NCBI RefSeq assembly: GCF_003994475.1
Contig: NZ_RZNY01000002.1
Span: 112,536-176,535 of the forward strand
Source of the DNA: Paenibacillus anaericanus
GTDB taxonomy: Bacteria; Bacillota; Bacilli; Paenibacillales; Paenibacillaceae
Reading direction: 5' to 3'
DNA: 64,000 nucleotides
Positions within the stretch are counted from its first letter, which is position 1; each line of letters starts with the position of its first letter. Both the position numbers and the translations under genes were made by a program. Under the pieces are notes generated by a model that was given only the letters and a program-made list of their open reading frames with translations, was not told where the DNA came from and made no database searches. This document shows, in pieces, positions 1 through 7,231 of the stretch.

Positions 1-51
1 ATAATTCATCTTATATAGATAATTGTTCCCATTCCTTGTTGTTCTGTCATC

Positions 52-510
52 TTACAACGACAAGTAATAATGATAAAATTCTTCATCTCTGGTAAAGCCA
101 AATTGTTCATACAGCCTTTGGACACCCTTGTTATCCAATGCCGTACTTAATTCAATTCCCTTAGCCTTAGTAAGGCGAGCAAAGTCCGACACGCCAGTTA
201 ATAGCATCTTGGCAATCCCCTGTTTACGGTATCCCTCTGATACAAATAAATCATTTAGGATCCAAGCTTTCTTCATCGAAATGGACGAGAATACAGGATA
301 TAATTGAGCGAAGCCAGTACATTGACCAGAAACGTTATCCTTAGCTATAAATACGACTGATTCCTGATGTTCAAAATGACTGAACAAAAACTTCCGCGCT
401 CCCTCGAGATCTGAGACTTGATGATAAAACACCCTATACTGATCAAAAATGGGTACTAAAATTTCTAAGTCTGCAATCGTCGCTTGGTAAATTTGAATTG
501 GATTGTTCAT
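52..510 (-). CDS. GNAT-family N-acetyltransferase
   Basis: A 152-residue GNAT fold protein that should transfer an acetyl group from acetyl-CoA to an unidentified amine. The acetyl-CoA loop is visible as EGYRKQGIAKMLL (R/Q-x-x-G-x-G/A type), followed by the C-terminal pattern LYEQFGF typical of the family. The reading frame extends upstream to 594, but the ATG at 510 is chosen because AAGGAG lies 13 bases before it and the added N-terminus would not belong to the fold. It is one of four GNAT genes in the first 14 kb. The substrate cannot be told from sequence. Confidence 0.85.
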   Translation of the reverse strand: MNNPIQIYQATIADLEILVPIFDQYRVFYHQVSDLEGARKFLFSHFEHQESVVFIAKDNVSGQCTGFAQLYPVFSSISMKKAWILNDLFVSEGYRKQGIAKMLLTGVSDFARLTKAKGIELSTALDNKGVQRLYEQFGFTRDEEFYHYYLSL

Positions 511-580
511 GGTTTGGTATTTGCTCCTTAATAAATTTAGCTTGTAAATAAGCTGACAGTTAGAAATAATGACACTAGTA

Positions 581-769
581 TCAAATCCCAACACACACTC
601 CTAAAAGAGAAAAGAGAAAGGAAAGAATAAGACACAACACTGTTATCTTATCATTTGAAAACAGAAAATATAGTGATAAAACAAGAAGCATACAACTAAT
701 CATTCCAGCAGCTATAGCCATTAAACTATGGTTGATCTTTTGTAAATAATCATTTCTTGCCTTACTCAC
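581..769 (-). CDS. Small two-helix membrane protein, unknown
   Basis: A predicted 62-residue protein with a basic N-terminus (SKARNDYLQK) and two hydrophobic segments separated by a short polar turn (SNDK), so probably a small integral membrane protein. The GTG at 769 is preferred because GGGGAAAGA precedes it. A TTG at 790 would add seven residues but has no ribosome site. I do not recognise the family. Composition and lack of a competing frame support it moderately. Confidence 0.5.
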   Translation of the reverse strand: MSKARNDYLQKINHSLMAIAAGMISCMLLVLSLYFLFSNDKITVLCLILSFLFSLLGVCVGI

Positions 770-830
770 TCTCTTTCCCCATCTCGACAATTATTACTTT
801 ATGTAATATTACCACAATATGCCATAAAAT

Positions 831-867
831 AAATCGACCCAAAGATTAGAAATCTAAGGGTCGATTT
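831..867 (-). terminator. Rho-independent terminator after the 904-1458 gene
   Basis: An inverted repeat with arms AAATCGACCC and GGGTCGATTT and an extra inner AGATT/AATCT pairing. On the minus strand it lies about 37 bases past the stop of the acetyltransferase, where transcription of the RR-HK-GNAT operon should end. The following T-run is interrupted (TATTTTAT). Confidence 0.65.
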
Positions 868-903
868 GAAAGGTTTAATTTTCTTTTTTGATAAGTGAAC
901 TCT

Positions 904-1458
904 CTATCCAATTTGCTTATAATAATAAACCGTTTCATGCAATGTTCCATCAGCTGACTCGGCATAGTTTGGAATACGTCCAGCTTCAGTATAACCAAAG
1001 GAAAGATATAGATGGTTCGAGGGATCTCCTGCTCTAGTATCCAATACTAATAGTGTCCTACTCTCAGTTCTTGCTTGCTCCTCTGCTGTTTGCATTAGCA
1101 ATTGCGCAATGCCCATTCTTCGATATTCTGGATGTACCATTAATTTAGCGATTTCTGCTCTGTGACGAGCGTTTTGTTTATGGGCTAATTGTAGTTGTAT
1201 CGTTCCAACAATGCTATCATTCTGCACTACTGCCCATAGAATAACCCCTGGTTCGATGACTTTATGCCAATAGTTTATAGCTTCATCCTTGCTCATTGGT
1301 GGAAGAAAACCGATGGAAGCTCCATCATCCACTACACTAACCAGTAATTCAGAAAATTGGTTTAGCTGCTGTGGCATTAATGAATCTATTTTTATGATTC
1401 GGAGATTATTGCTCATATTCTCCATATTCCCCTTGTTCCCCATATTATGCTCACTCAT
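904..1458 (-). CDS. GNAT-family N-acetyltransferase, co-operonic with a histidine kinase
   Basis: A 184-residue acetyltransferase. The acetyl-CoA binding loop is HPEYRRMGIAQLLM and the C-terminal part carries LYLSFGYTEAGRIP, as in small-molecule or antibiotic-type GNAT enzymes. Its ATG overlaps the histidine-kinase stop by four bases (ATGA), with GAAGAGGG upstream, so it is translationally coupled to the sensor gene. An internal ATG at residue 15 also has a GGAG nearby, and the Asn/Met-rich first 14 residues may not be translated. Coupling to a two-component system suggests it belongs to the regulated response, but the substrate is unknown. Confidence 0.82.
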   Translation of the reverse strand: MSEHNMGNKGNMENMSNNLRIIKIDSLMPQQLNQFSELLVSVVDDGASIGFLPPMSKDEAINYWHKVIEPGVILWAVVQNDSIVGTIQLQLAHKQNARHRAEIAKLMVHPEYRRMGIAQLLMQTAEEQARTESRTLLVLDTRAGDPSNHLYLSFGYTEAGRIPNYAESADGTLHETVYYYKQIG

Positions 1459-2519
1459 CCCTCTTCTTTGGTTACGGACCTATTCAACTCAATATTGAAT
1501 CTATAATATCCCTCATTATGCTCAAGCCAAATGCGACCTCCTTGAAGTTCAACAATACTTTTCGCAATCGACAAACCAAGTCCATATCCTGAAGGTAAAT
1601 TCACCTCGCTTTGTGAGGGTTGCATCGTATAGAAACGTTCAAATAGTTGTTCTTCCTGTTCTTTGGTTATGGGGTTACCATGATTTTCGATGGATAATTT
1701 AACAACTCTTCCTTGAGAAAACAGATTTATTCTAATTTCTCCAGGTACTAACGAGAATTTCAAAGCATTCATGAGCAGATTATCAATGGCTCGAACTATC
1801 TTCTCAACATCTATTCTCATGAAGATGGGATCAGGACTTAATGCCTTTATTAGATTAATCCCCTGCTCTCTAGCAACAGGTTCAAATTCAGAAGCCATTT
1901 GTTCGATTAAACTATGAAAGTCGACTTCCTGCAAGTTCATCTGAGTATCGCCATAGGATAGACGTGTATATTCAAACAAATCATCAATCAACTTCTTAAG
2001 CTGCTGCGTTTTATTAAACGCATTATTTATATACCGTTCTCGCTCATTCTCATCTTGAAATGCTTGCTTTTTAAGTAAATCCAGATATCCTATAATGCTT
2101 GTTAATGGGGTTCTTAGATCGTGAGATACATTTGTGATTAACTCCATCTTAGAACTCTCAAGCTGTCGTTCACGTTCTACTTGTTTCTGTAATTGCTCTG
2201 CCATATGGTTGACATTCTGTGCAACGGCCCCAAGCTCATCTAACCTCGAAATTGGAAGTCGATAATTCAAATCTCCTCTTGCAATAACCATCAAGCCATT
2301 GGACAGTTGCGATAGATTCTTTACGATATTTCGCGTAAGTATGATGAAGCAGACTATATAAATACCAATAAATATTAATAATCTTATTAGCTCGTTTATA
2401 TCGTGAGGGATAATAGAAAATACGATATTTGTTATTATGAAACTAATAAAAATTACCCAGATCAATTGCGCTGAAATACTTCTTTTTCCACTTATGAATA
2501 CCCAAAATTTATTTATCAA
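1455..2519 (-). CDS. Membrane sensor histidine kinase
   Basis: A 354-residue sensor kinase. In order: two transmembrane helices (about residues 16-37 and 44-62) with almost no extracellular loop, a HAMP linker, a HisKA domain with phospho-acceptor His about 133 in VSHDLRTPLTS, and a HATPase_c domain with N-box DNLLMNALKFS and G-box YGLGLSIAKS. The nearly absent external domain resembles intramembrane-sensing kinases that detect envelope stress or cell-wall antibiotics. The open frame reaches 2690 inside the regulator gene. The TTG at 2519, preceded by GGGGAG, gives a normal short overlap with the regulator stop and is the likely start. Confidence 0.88.
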   Translation of the reverse strand: MINKFWVFISGKRSISAQLIWVIFISFIITNIVFSIIPHDINELIRLLIFIGIYIVCFIILTRNIVKNLSQLSNGLMVIARGDLNYRLPISRLDELGAVAQNVNHMAEQLQKQVERERQLESSKMELITNVSHDLRTPLTSIIGYLDLLKKQAFQDENERERYINNAFNKTQQLKKLIDDLFEYTRLSYGDTQMNLQEVDFHSLIEQMASEFEPVAREQGINLIKALSPDPIFMRIDVEKIVRAIDNLLMNALKFSLVPGEIRINLFSQGRVVKLSIENHGNPITKEQEEQLFERFYTMQPSQSEVNLPSGYGLGLSIAKSIVELQGGRIWLEHNEGYYRFNIELNRSVTKEEG

Positions 2520-3204
2520 TCCGATACCCCACTCCCCATACTGTTTTAATATATTGAGGAGTTCTAGGGTTGACCTCGATCTTCTCACGAATGTTGCGGA
2601 TGTGGACCATGACCGTATTTTCGGAGAAAAACGCAGTTTGCTCCTTCCACACTTTTTGATAAATTTTATCAATGCTAAATACTTGACCACGATGAGCAGC
2701 TAACAATTCCAGTATTGAAAATTCAATAGGAGTTAATGAAACTTCTTTGCCTCGCACCGTTACCTGATGATAGTCCTTGTTGATTACAAGATCATCAATA
2801 CAAATCTCACCCTCATTTGTCGGCTGAACTAAGGATGCGTAATTTTGTCTCCTTAACAGTGCTTTGATTCTGGCTATTAATTCTAGAGGGTTAAACGGCT
2901 TGGTCATATAGTCATCCCCACCCGTGGAAAGACCTGTGATTTTATCAATATCCTCTCCTTTAGCTGAGAGCATGATGATTGGAATTCCTGAATTCTCTCT
3001 GATTTTTAGACAAGCTGAAATCCCATCTAAATTAGGCATCATAATATCCAAAATAATGAGATCAAACTGTTCATGCCGCAGGAGTTCAAGTGCTTTGACC
3101 CCGTCCTCAGCCTCCACAACCTGATACCCTTCATTGCGGAGATAAATATGTAGGACATCACGAATCTCCGCGTCATCGTCAACAACTAATATTTTTACGC
3201 TCAT
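2509..3204 (-). CDS. OmpR-family response regulator
   Basis: A 231-residue regulator with an N-terminal receiver (acidic pocket D9-D11, phospho-acceptor D53 in ILDIMMPNLDG, conserved Lys in TKPF) and a C-terminal winged-helix DNA-binding domain ending in VRGVGYR-like VWGVGYRIDK. GGAGGG precedes the ATG. It is the first gene of a regulator-kinase-acetyltransferase operon and overlaps the kinase start by 11 bases. It should be phosphorylated by the downstream kinase and bind promoters. The PAP2-phosphatase and methyltransferase genes just upstream on the same strand are possible targets or co-transcribed partners. Confidence 0.92.
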   Translation of the reverse strand: MSVKILVVDDDAEIRDVLHIYLRNEGYQVVEAEDGVKALELLRHEQFDLIILDIMMPNLDGISACLKIRENSGIPIIMLSAKGEDIDKITGLSTGGDDYMTKPFNPLELIARIKALLRRQNYASLVQPTNEGEICIDDLVINKDYHQVTVRGKEVSLTPIEFSILELLAAHRGQVFSIDKIYQKVWKEQTAFFSENTVMVHIRNIREKIEVNPRTPQYIKTVWGVGYRIDK

Positions 3205-3287
3205 AAATCGGGTCCCTCCAAGGGTCGAAATGTATCCCTGTAATGAACATAGGATGACAAAATCATTTTATTATTCTATAGAAGATA

Positions 3288-3320
3288 CGGTAAGCTACTC
3301 TTATAATGAGCTGCTTACCG
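3288..3320 (-). terminator. Hairpin spanning the stop codon of the PAP2 gene
   Basis: CGGTAAGC and GCTTACCG pair around the PAP2 stop codon, with a further CTC/GAG pair inside. The sequence after it is only moderately T-rich, so this is a weak or non-canonical terminator. It could separate the PAP2 pair from the two-component operon or allow partial read-through. Confidence 0.4.
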
Positions 3321-3960
3321 AAGCTTTATGCTCTGCTTGTATGCTGAACGGGAGCAATTTGCCTACAATGTAATATAATACTTCAACTATAAATATGGCC
3401 CCGGCAATATCTAATACATAATGCTGCTTCACAAAAAGCGTAGAAACAACGATAGCCCCCATCATTAGAGTAATTAATGAACGTGATTTGAACGATAAAT
3501 CCCTACAATTCGATGAGCCCTTCCAAACTAAATAACTGGTCAGGACATGAATACTAGGAAAACAGTTAAACGGTTGATCCGTCATATATATAAAACGCAC
3601 AAGAGAATATATAATTCCATTGTCATTCACTTGCGGACGCGGTACTGTTGTCTGATAAAAATAATAGATGATATAAGATACGATTAGTCCAAGACAAAAG
3701 GTGAGCAGCGTTCGATAATAGGTGTTTTTGCTTTTCAGAAAAATAACAACCAACATTACAATAATAAAGGGATACCAAAGTATATAAGGAATAATAAACG
3801 CTGGTACGAAGGGAATTTGCGCATCTAGTTCAGTCATCAAATTATTGGCGCGTACACCCTCATGGTTTAATAATCCGTAACAAATATTCAACAAAGGAAT
3901 AACTAATATCCATAATAGCGGACGATATTTCTTCAATTTGGAATTAAGTTCTAGCTTCAT
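3301..3960 (-). CDS. PAP2_3-type membrane phosphatase
   Basis: A 219-residue integral membrane protein with about six hydrophobic segments. It carries the phosphatase signature of the PAP2 superfamily in its inositol-phosphotransferase-like (PAP2_3) form: VPRP, then FPSIHV, then KQHYVLDIAG, with the catalytic histidines in SIHV and KQHYVLD. Such enzymes hydrolyse or exchange lipid phosphate head groups at the outer membrane face. The start ATG shares one base with the stop of the upstream methyltransferase-like gene, so the two are coupled. The lipid substrate is not determined. The close presence of uppP makes undecaprenyl or phospholipid substrates plausible. Confidence 0.82.
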   Translation of the reverse strand: MKLELNSKLKKYRPLLWILVIPLLNICYGLLNHEGVRANNLMTELDAQIPFVPAFIIPYILWYPFIIVMLVVIFLKSKNTYYRTLLTFCLGLIVSYIIYYFYQTTVPRPQVNDNGIIYSLVRFIYMTDQPFNCFPSIHVLTSYLVWKGSSNCRDLSFKSRSLITLMMGAIVVSTLFVKQHYVLDIAGAIFIVEVLYYIVGKLLPFSIQAEHKASVSSSL

Positions 3961-4538
3961 CAGCTTACACCTCGTTTTCTACAAACATAAACGAAAGCTG
4001 GCGGAAAGTTTAAGGCTACAAATTTAATAGTTTCAATATCGAAACGTTCAGATAATTGCTTTTTCATTTGATGCGAATATTGAAAAGCAATGAATAGTCC
4101 GCCGTTCCTCAGTGAACCGACAATTTGATCCATTAACTTATCACGCATTTCTTGGGGGAAATTAAAAAATGGTAGTCCGCTGATGACACAATCGAGCCGT
4201 TCCATCTTTTCCACACCCATGGAAAATTGTAATCGGTAAGCATCCTTATAACATGGAAACTCCGAATATTGATATTTTAACGAACGATATAAAGTTGGGT
4301 CTTTCTCAAACAGCATTATTCGGGTGTTGCTATTAGCTGCTGACCGAATATATTTCGTTATAGCTCCCGTTCCTGCCCCAAGCTCTGCAACATGGTTGAC
4401 CTCATCCCAAGGAACTGAATCAACCATTGCTCTTGCTAGATATTTAGAGCTTGGTGTTACACTTCCGATCTGCCCTGGTGACTGAATAAACTTATAGAAA
4501 AATGTTATCTTTTCTTGAACTTGCCCACTAATACTCAT
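3960..4538 (-). CDS. Class I SAM methyltransferase, PmtA/KsgA-like
   Basis: A 192-residue SAM-dependent methyltransferase. Motif I is AELGAGTGAITKYI, and the domain keeps the KsgA/PmtA-like N-terminus (FIQSPGQIGSVTPSSKYLA), a pattern found in phospholipid N-methyltransferases and related rRNA adenine dimethylases. The motif SGLPFFNFP is the equivalent of the NLPF/SGLP catalytic motif. The ATG at 4538 follows GAAGAGGGGAG, while a TTG eight codons earlier sits on that ribosome site and is rejected. Coupling to a PAP2-type lipid phosphatase favours a membrane-lipid role. Annotation as rRNA methylase remains possible. Confidence 0.75.
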   Translation of the reverse strand: MSISGQVQEKITFFYKFIQSPGQIGSVTPSSKYLARAMVDSVPWDEVNHVAELGAGTGAITKYIRSAANSNTRIMLFEKDPTLYRSLKYQYSEFPCYKDAYRLQFSMGVEKMERLDCVISGLPFFNFPQEMRDKLMDQIVGSLRNGGLFIAFQYSHQMKKQLSERFDIETIKFVALNFPPAFVYVCRKRGVS

Positions 4539-4708
4539 AATTACGGTGTCTCCCCTCTTCAATTTTCACCATCATACTCAAAACTTCTTCAGATAAAGTC
4601 AGGAATAATCTGAATTAATTCTGAAGATATGGAGTGACCATTGAGAGATTCAGAGAAGGACGTAAGGTGAAATGCCTAGTGGTACTTGGCACGTTCATAA
4701 ATATTTTC

Positions 4709-4743
4709 CAAAAAAAAAAAAAAAGCAGCTCTACTGAGCTGCT
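4709..4743 (-). terminator. Strong rho-independent terminator of uppP
   Basis: On the minus strand AGCAGCTC-AGTA-GAGCTGCT is a perfect 8-bp stem followed by about fifteen T residues, starting 20 bases after the uppP stop. Confidence 0.93.
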
Positions 4744-4762
4744 CCGAATTTAACCAATATTC

Positions 4763-5614
4763 TTATTTAAATATTCCTGCAATGCCGGCTGCCAAAACCA
4801 CAATAGCGAAGATCATTCTGTAGATGGCAAAAACCTTCATTGGTTTCTTTTGCAAGTAAGCGATAAACTTTTTGATAACGGCTAAAGCAACGACAAATGA
4901 AACGATAAAACCAGTTGCCAGCGAAATGAGTTCTTCTGATGAAAGGCCGGAAAAGCCACCCATCTTCATAATCTTCAGAAAACTCATGCCAACCATAACT
5001 GGGATGGCTAAGAAGAATGAGAACTCAGCCGCTACTACAGTAGTAAGCCCCGAAACCCAACCACCGATAATGGTTGAAGCTGAACGTGACATCCCCGGTA
5101 TAATAGCTAAACATTGAAACAACCCGATAATAATCGCTTGCTTTACAGTTACGTTCAGCTCACGGTCTTCACTCAGGTTGTTATTTCTAAACTTCGATTC
5201 CGCATACATCATCCAGATCCCACCGCCAAACAATGTGAACGCAACGACAACTGGAGTGAATAAGTATTTGTCAGCCATATCGTTAAATAGTATCCCGAAG
5301 ACGCCCCCAGGAATACAAGCAATCACAATCATTAGCCAAAATTTAAACCCTGATTTTTCATATCCTACCTTTTTAGGAGAGAAATTAACAAGGGTATCTT
5401 TTATTTTCCGCCAATAGAGAATTACAACTGCCAGTATAGCTCCAAGTTGAATCACGTAAGTGTACATCTCAACAAAATTTGGGTGTGTACCTGAAAAGCC
5501 CATTAATTGTTCAAAGATAATCAGATGCCCTGTAGAAGACACGGGCAAAAATTCGGTTACACCCTCCACAATTCCAAGTATGATTGATTTAATGATTGCT
5601 ATAATGCTGTCCAT
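4763..5614 (-). CDS. uppP: Undecaprenyl-diphosphatase
   Basis: A 283-residue polytopic membrane enzyme of the BacA family that dephosphorylates undecaprenyl diphosphate to recycle the lipid carrier for peptidoglycan and teichoic-acid synthesis. It also confers bacitracin tolerance. Both family signatures are present: EGVTEFLPVSSTGHLI near the N-terminus and PGMSRSASTI in the second half. The ATG at 5614 is preceded by GGGAAGGGAG. A frame extension to 5638 overlaps that ribosome site and is rejected. The gene appears monocistronic, with a strong terminator behind it. Confidence 0.95.
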   Translation of the reverse strand: MDSIIAIIKSIILGIVEGVTEFLPVSSTGHLIIFEQLMGFSGTHPNFVEMYTYVIQLGAILAVVILYWRKIKDTLVNFSPKKVGYEKSGFKFWLMIVIACIPGGVFGILFNDMADKYLFTPVVVAFTLFGGGIWMMYAESKFRNNNLSEDRELNVTVKQAIIIGLFQCLAIIPGMSRSASTIIGGWVSGLTTVVAAEFSFFLAIPVMVGMSFLKIMKMGGFSGLSSEELISLATGFIVSFVVALAVIKKFIAYLQKKPMKVFAIYRMIFAIVVLAAGIAGIFK

Positions 5615-5820
5615 CAAATTCTCCCTTCCCTTTTCCATTCGAAGATTAGTCTTTGTATTTTAACCTACTCTAATATACTATACATTAAACCATTAAAAAT
5701 TAAGAATTTATTAACTATTCAGAATCAATACTAGTAAATCAATCTCTGTATCAAAAATAAATCGAACGATATATTCCATACTGACCAATATACAGTGTAA
5801 GACCAAAGGGGGAATGGCGG

Positions 5821-6405
5821 TTGAACCAACCACAAGAATATACCAAGCTCATTGCGCTTACGCTTGCCGGCAGTCGTGAATCGTACAGTGAGCTATATGA
5901 AATGACTATACAAGATGTTTACAAAACCGTTCATTTCCTCGTTGGAGATCCATCTGATGTAGATGATGTCGTTCAAGAGATTTATATGCAAGTGCACAAG
6001 TCTCTAGGACAATTTGACGCTAGTAGACCTTTTCGCCCTTGGTTAATGGGCCTCGTCATACGACAGATTCATGCTTTTCGAAGAAAGAGATGGACGCATC
6101 TCCGGACAACTAAAAAAGCACAAAACTATGAGAACCCTATAGCCTATGATTTCTCACATGAAGTCGTGGACAAATTATGTAATCGCGCTCTGCTAGCTGC
6201 CGTAGAACAGTTACCTTTTAAGTTAAAACAAGTCGTGATTCTACATTATCTAAATGAATATTCGCAAGAAGAGGTGGCAGGTATTTTGGAAATTCCTCTT
6301 GGAACCGTAAAATCTCGTATTCATGCTGCCTTACAGAAGTTACGTAAAAAACAGAACAACAATATTATTTTTATGGGAAAGGTGGAGAACCTTCATGAAT
6401 CTTGA
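5821..6405 (+). CDS. ECF-type RNA polymerase sigma factor
   Basis: A 194-residue sigma-70 family protein with only regions 2 and 4. Region 2 is visible as DVDDVVQEIYMQVHKSL plus RPWLMGLVIRQIHAFRRKRW, and region 4 as LPFKLKQVVILHY through LEIPLGTVKSRIHAALQKLR (helix-turn-helix). Translation starts with TTG after AAAGGGGG. The 3' end overlaps the next gene by 11 bases, the usual arrangement for a sigma factor and its membrane anti-sigma factor. The stimulus and target promoters are unknown, and no autoregulatory promoter could be assigned with confidence. Confidence 0.9.
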   Translation: MNQPQEYTKLIALTLAGSRESYSELYEMTIQDVYKTVHFLVGDPSDVDDVVQEIYMQVHKSLGQFDASRPFRPWLMGLVIRQIHAFRRKRWTHLRTTKKAQNYENPIAYDFSHEVVDKLCNRALLAAVEQLPFKLKQVVILHYLNEYSQEEVAGILEIPLGTVKSRIHAALQKLRKKQNNNIIFMGKVENLHES

Positions 6406-7126
6406 AGAAGAGTTGCGATCAGCACTTCAACAAAAAAGTACTGAATTGTCGGCTTCACCGGAACTGAAGGAAAGAATAATGAATCAAGTTACCGTAAAAC
6501 AAGGAGGAAAACGAATGAAAAAGTGGATGTTATCAAGTATCATAGTGGCTGCTCTACTTATACCTACTGGAGCCTTTGCTGCTTATAATTATCTAGCGGA
6601 CTCCATCTATGGATCACAACAAAATGTTGTTCAGATAGGCGGTACAGTTGAAGCATATGAGAAACTCGAATCTAAACTCCAAGAATCCAAACAACTATTA
6701 AGCACGGAAGAATTCACGGTCTTTATGTCCCTGCTTAAACAATTAGGTGAATTTAATCTAAAGATCGCAGATTCTGAGGGTACGCTTCACCCAGACCAAT
6801 TAAGTGCAGATGAACAACAACAATATACAAAGTTGAATACATCTCTGGAGCCCCTGTTCAACAAAATAAACGAGCAAGCATCATCAAAGACAAATCGTAA
6901 CCCTAATTCGGTTTATCTAGATCTAGATCTAGACAAAGCTGAAAAAGTATTAAGCGAAGAGGAACTCGCCCAATTTGTTAACCTATTTGATGAGAGTAAG
7001 GAGATATCTGTTAAGGCCGTCGATGCAAAGGGGAAATTCCATCAAGATCGTTTATCTGACCAAGATAAATCAAGATTAGAGCAAATCCAAGAACAGCTTC
7101 AATCCTATTTAGATAGGTTAGAATAG
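6395..7126 (+). CDS. Single-pass membrane protein, probable anti-sigma factor (DUF3600-like)
   Basis: A 243-residue protein with an N-terminal cytoplasmic segment of about 43 residues (sigma-binding candidate), one membrane helix at about 44-64, and an extracytoplasmic part built from two similar segments of roughly 57 residues (about 101-157 and 185-241). Each segment begins LxSEEE/LSTEEF and contains A(D/V)x(E/K)Gx(L/F)H(P/Q)D(Q/R)LS. The ATG at 6395 follows GGTGGAG and overlaps the sigma gene, implying co-translation. From memory this resembles the DUF3600 extracellular domain of sigma-regulator proteins. Its function as anti-sigma factor is inferred from topology and context. Confidence 0.78.
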   Translation: MNLEEELRSALQQKSTELSASPELKERIMNQVTVKQGGKRMKKWMLSSIIVAALLIPTGAFAAYNYLADSIYGSQQNVVQIGGTVEAYEKLESKLQESKQLLSTEEFTVFMSLLKQLGEFNLKIADSEGTLHPDQLSADEQQQYTKLNTSLEPLFNKINEQASSKTNRNPNSVYLDLDLDKAEKVLSEEELAQFVNLFDESKEISVKAVDAKGKFHQDRLSDQDKSRLEQIQEQLQSYLDRLE

Positions 7127-7148
7127 TAGTAACAAGTTCAAGTAGCAA

Positions 7149-7180
7149 AAGGCATGCCTGCAAATATGCAGACATGCCTT
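7149..7180. terminator. Bidirectional hairpin between the sigma operon and proS
   Basis: AAGGCATG and CATGCCTT pair, with an inner CTGCA/TGCAG stem. The sequence lies between convergent genes, about 20 bases after the anti-sigma stop. T-rich stretches follow on the plus side (TTGTATCTTTT), so it can serve the sigma operon and perhaps proS from the other side. Confidence 0.75.
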
Positions 7181-7231
7181 CTTGTATCTTTTATGCATTT
7201 TTCAGGGATGAGCCCTGATAAATAAAGGAAA

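Noticed and set aside
2520..2690. Longer N-terminus for the histidine kinase
   Set aside because: The extension lies wholly inside the response-regulator gene and has no ribosome site; TTG at 2519 gives a normal overlap.
6919..6940. Short run of TCTAGA units in the anti-sigma gene
   Set aside because: Three copies in frame encode a Leu-Asp stretch between the two domain repeats; too short to call a variable microsatellite.
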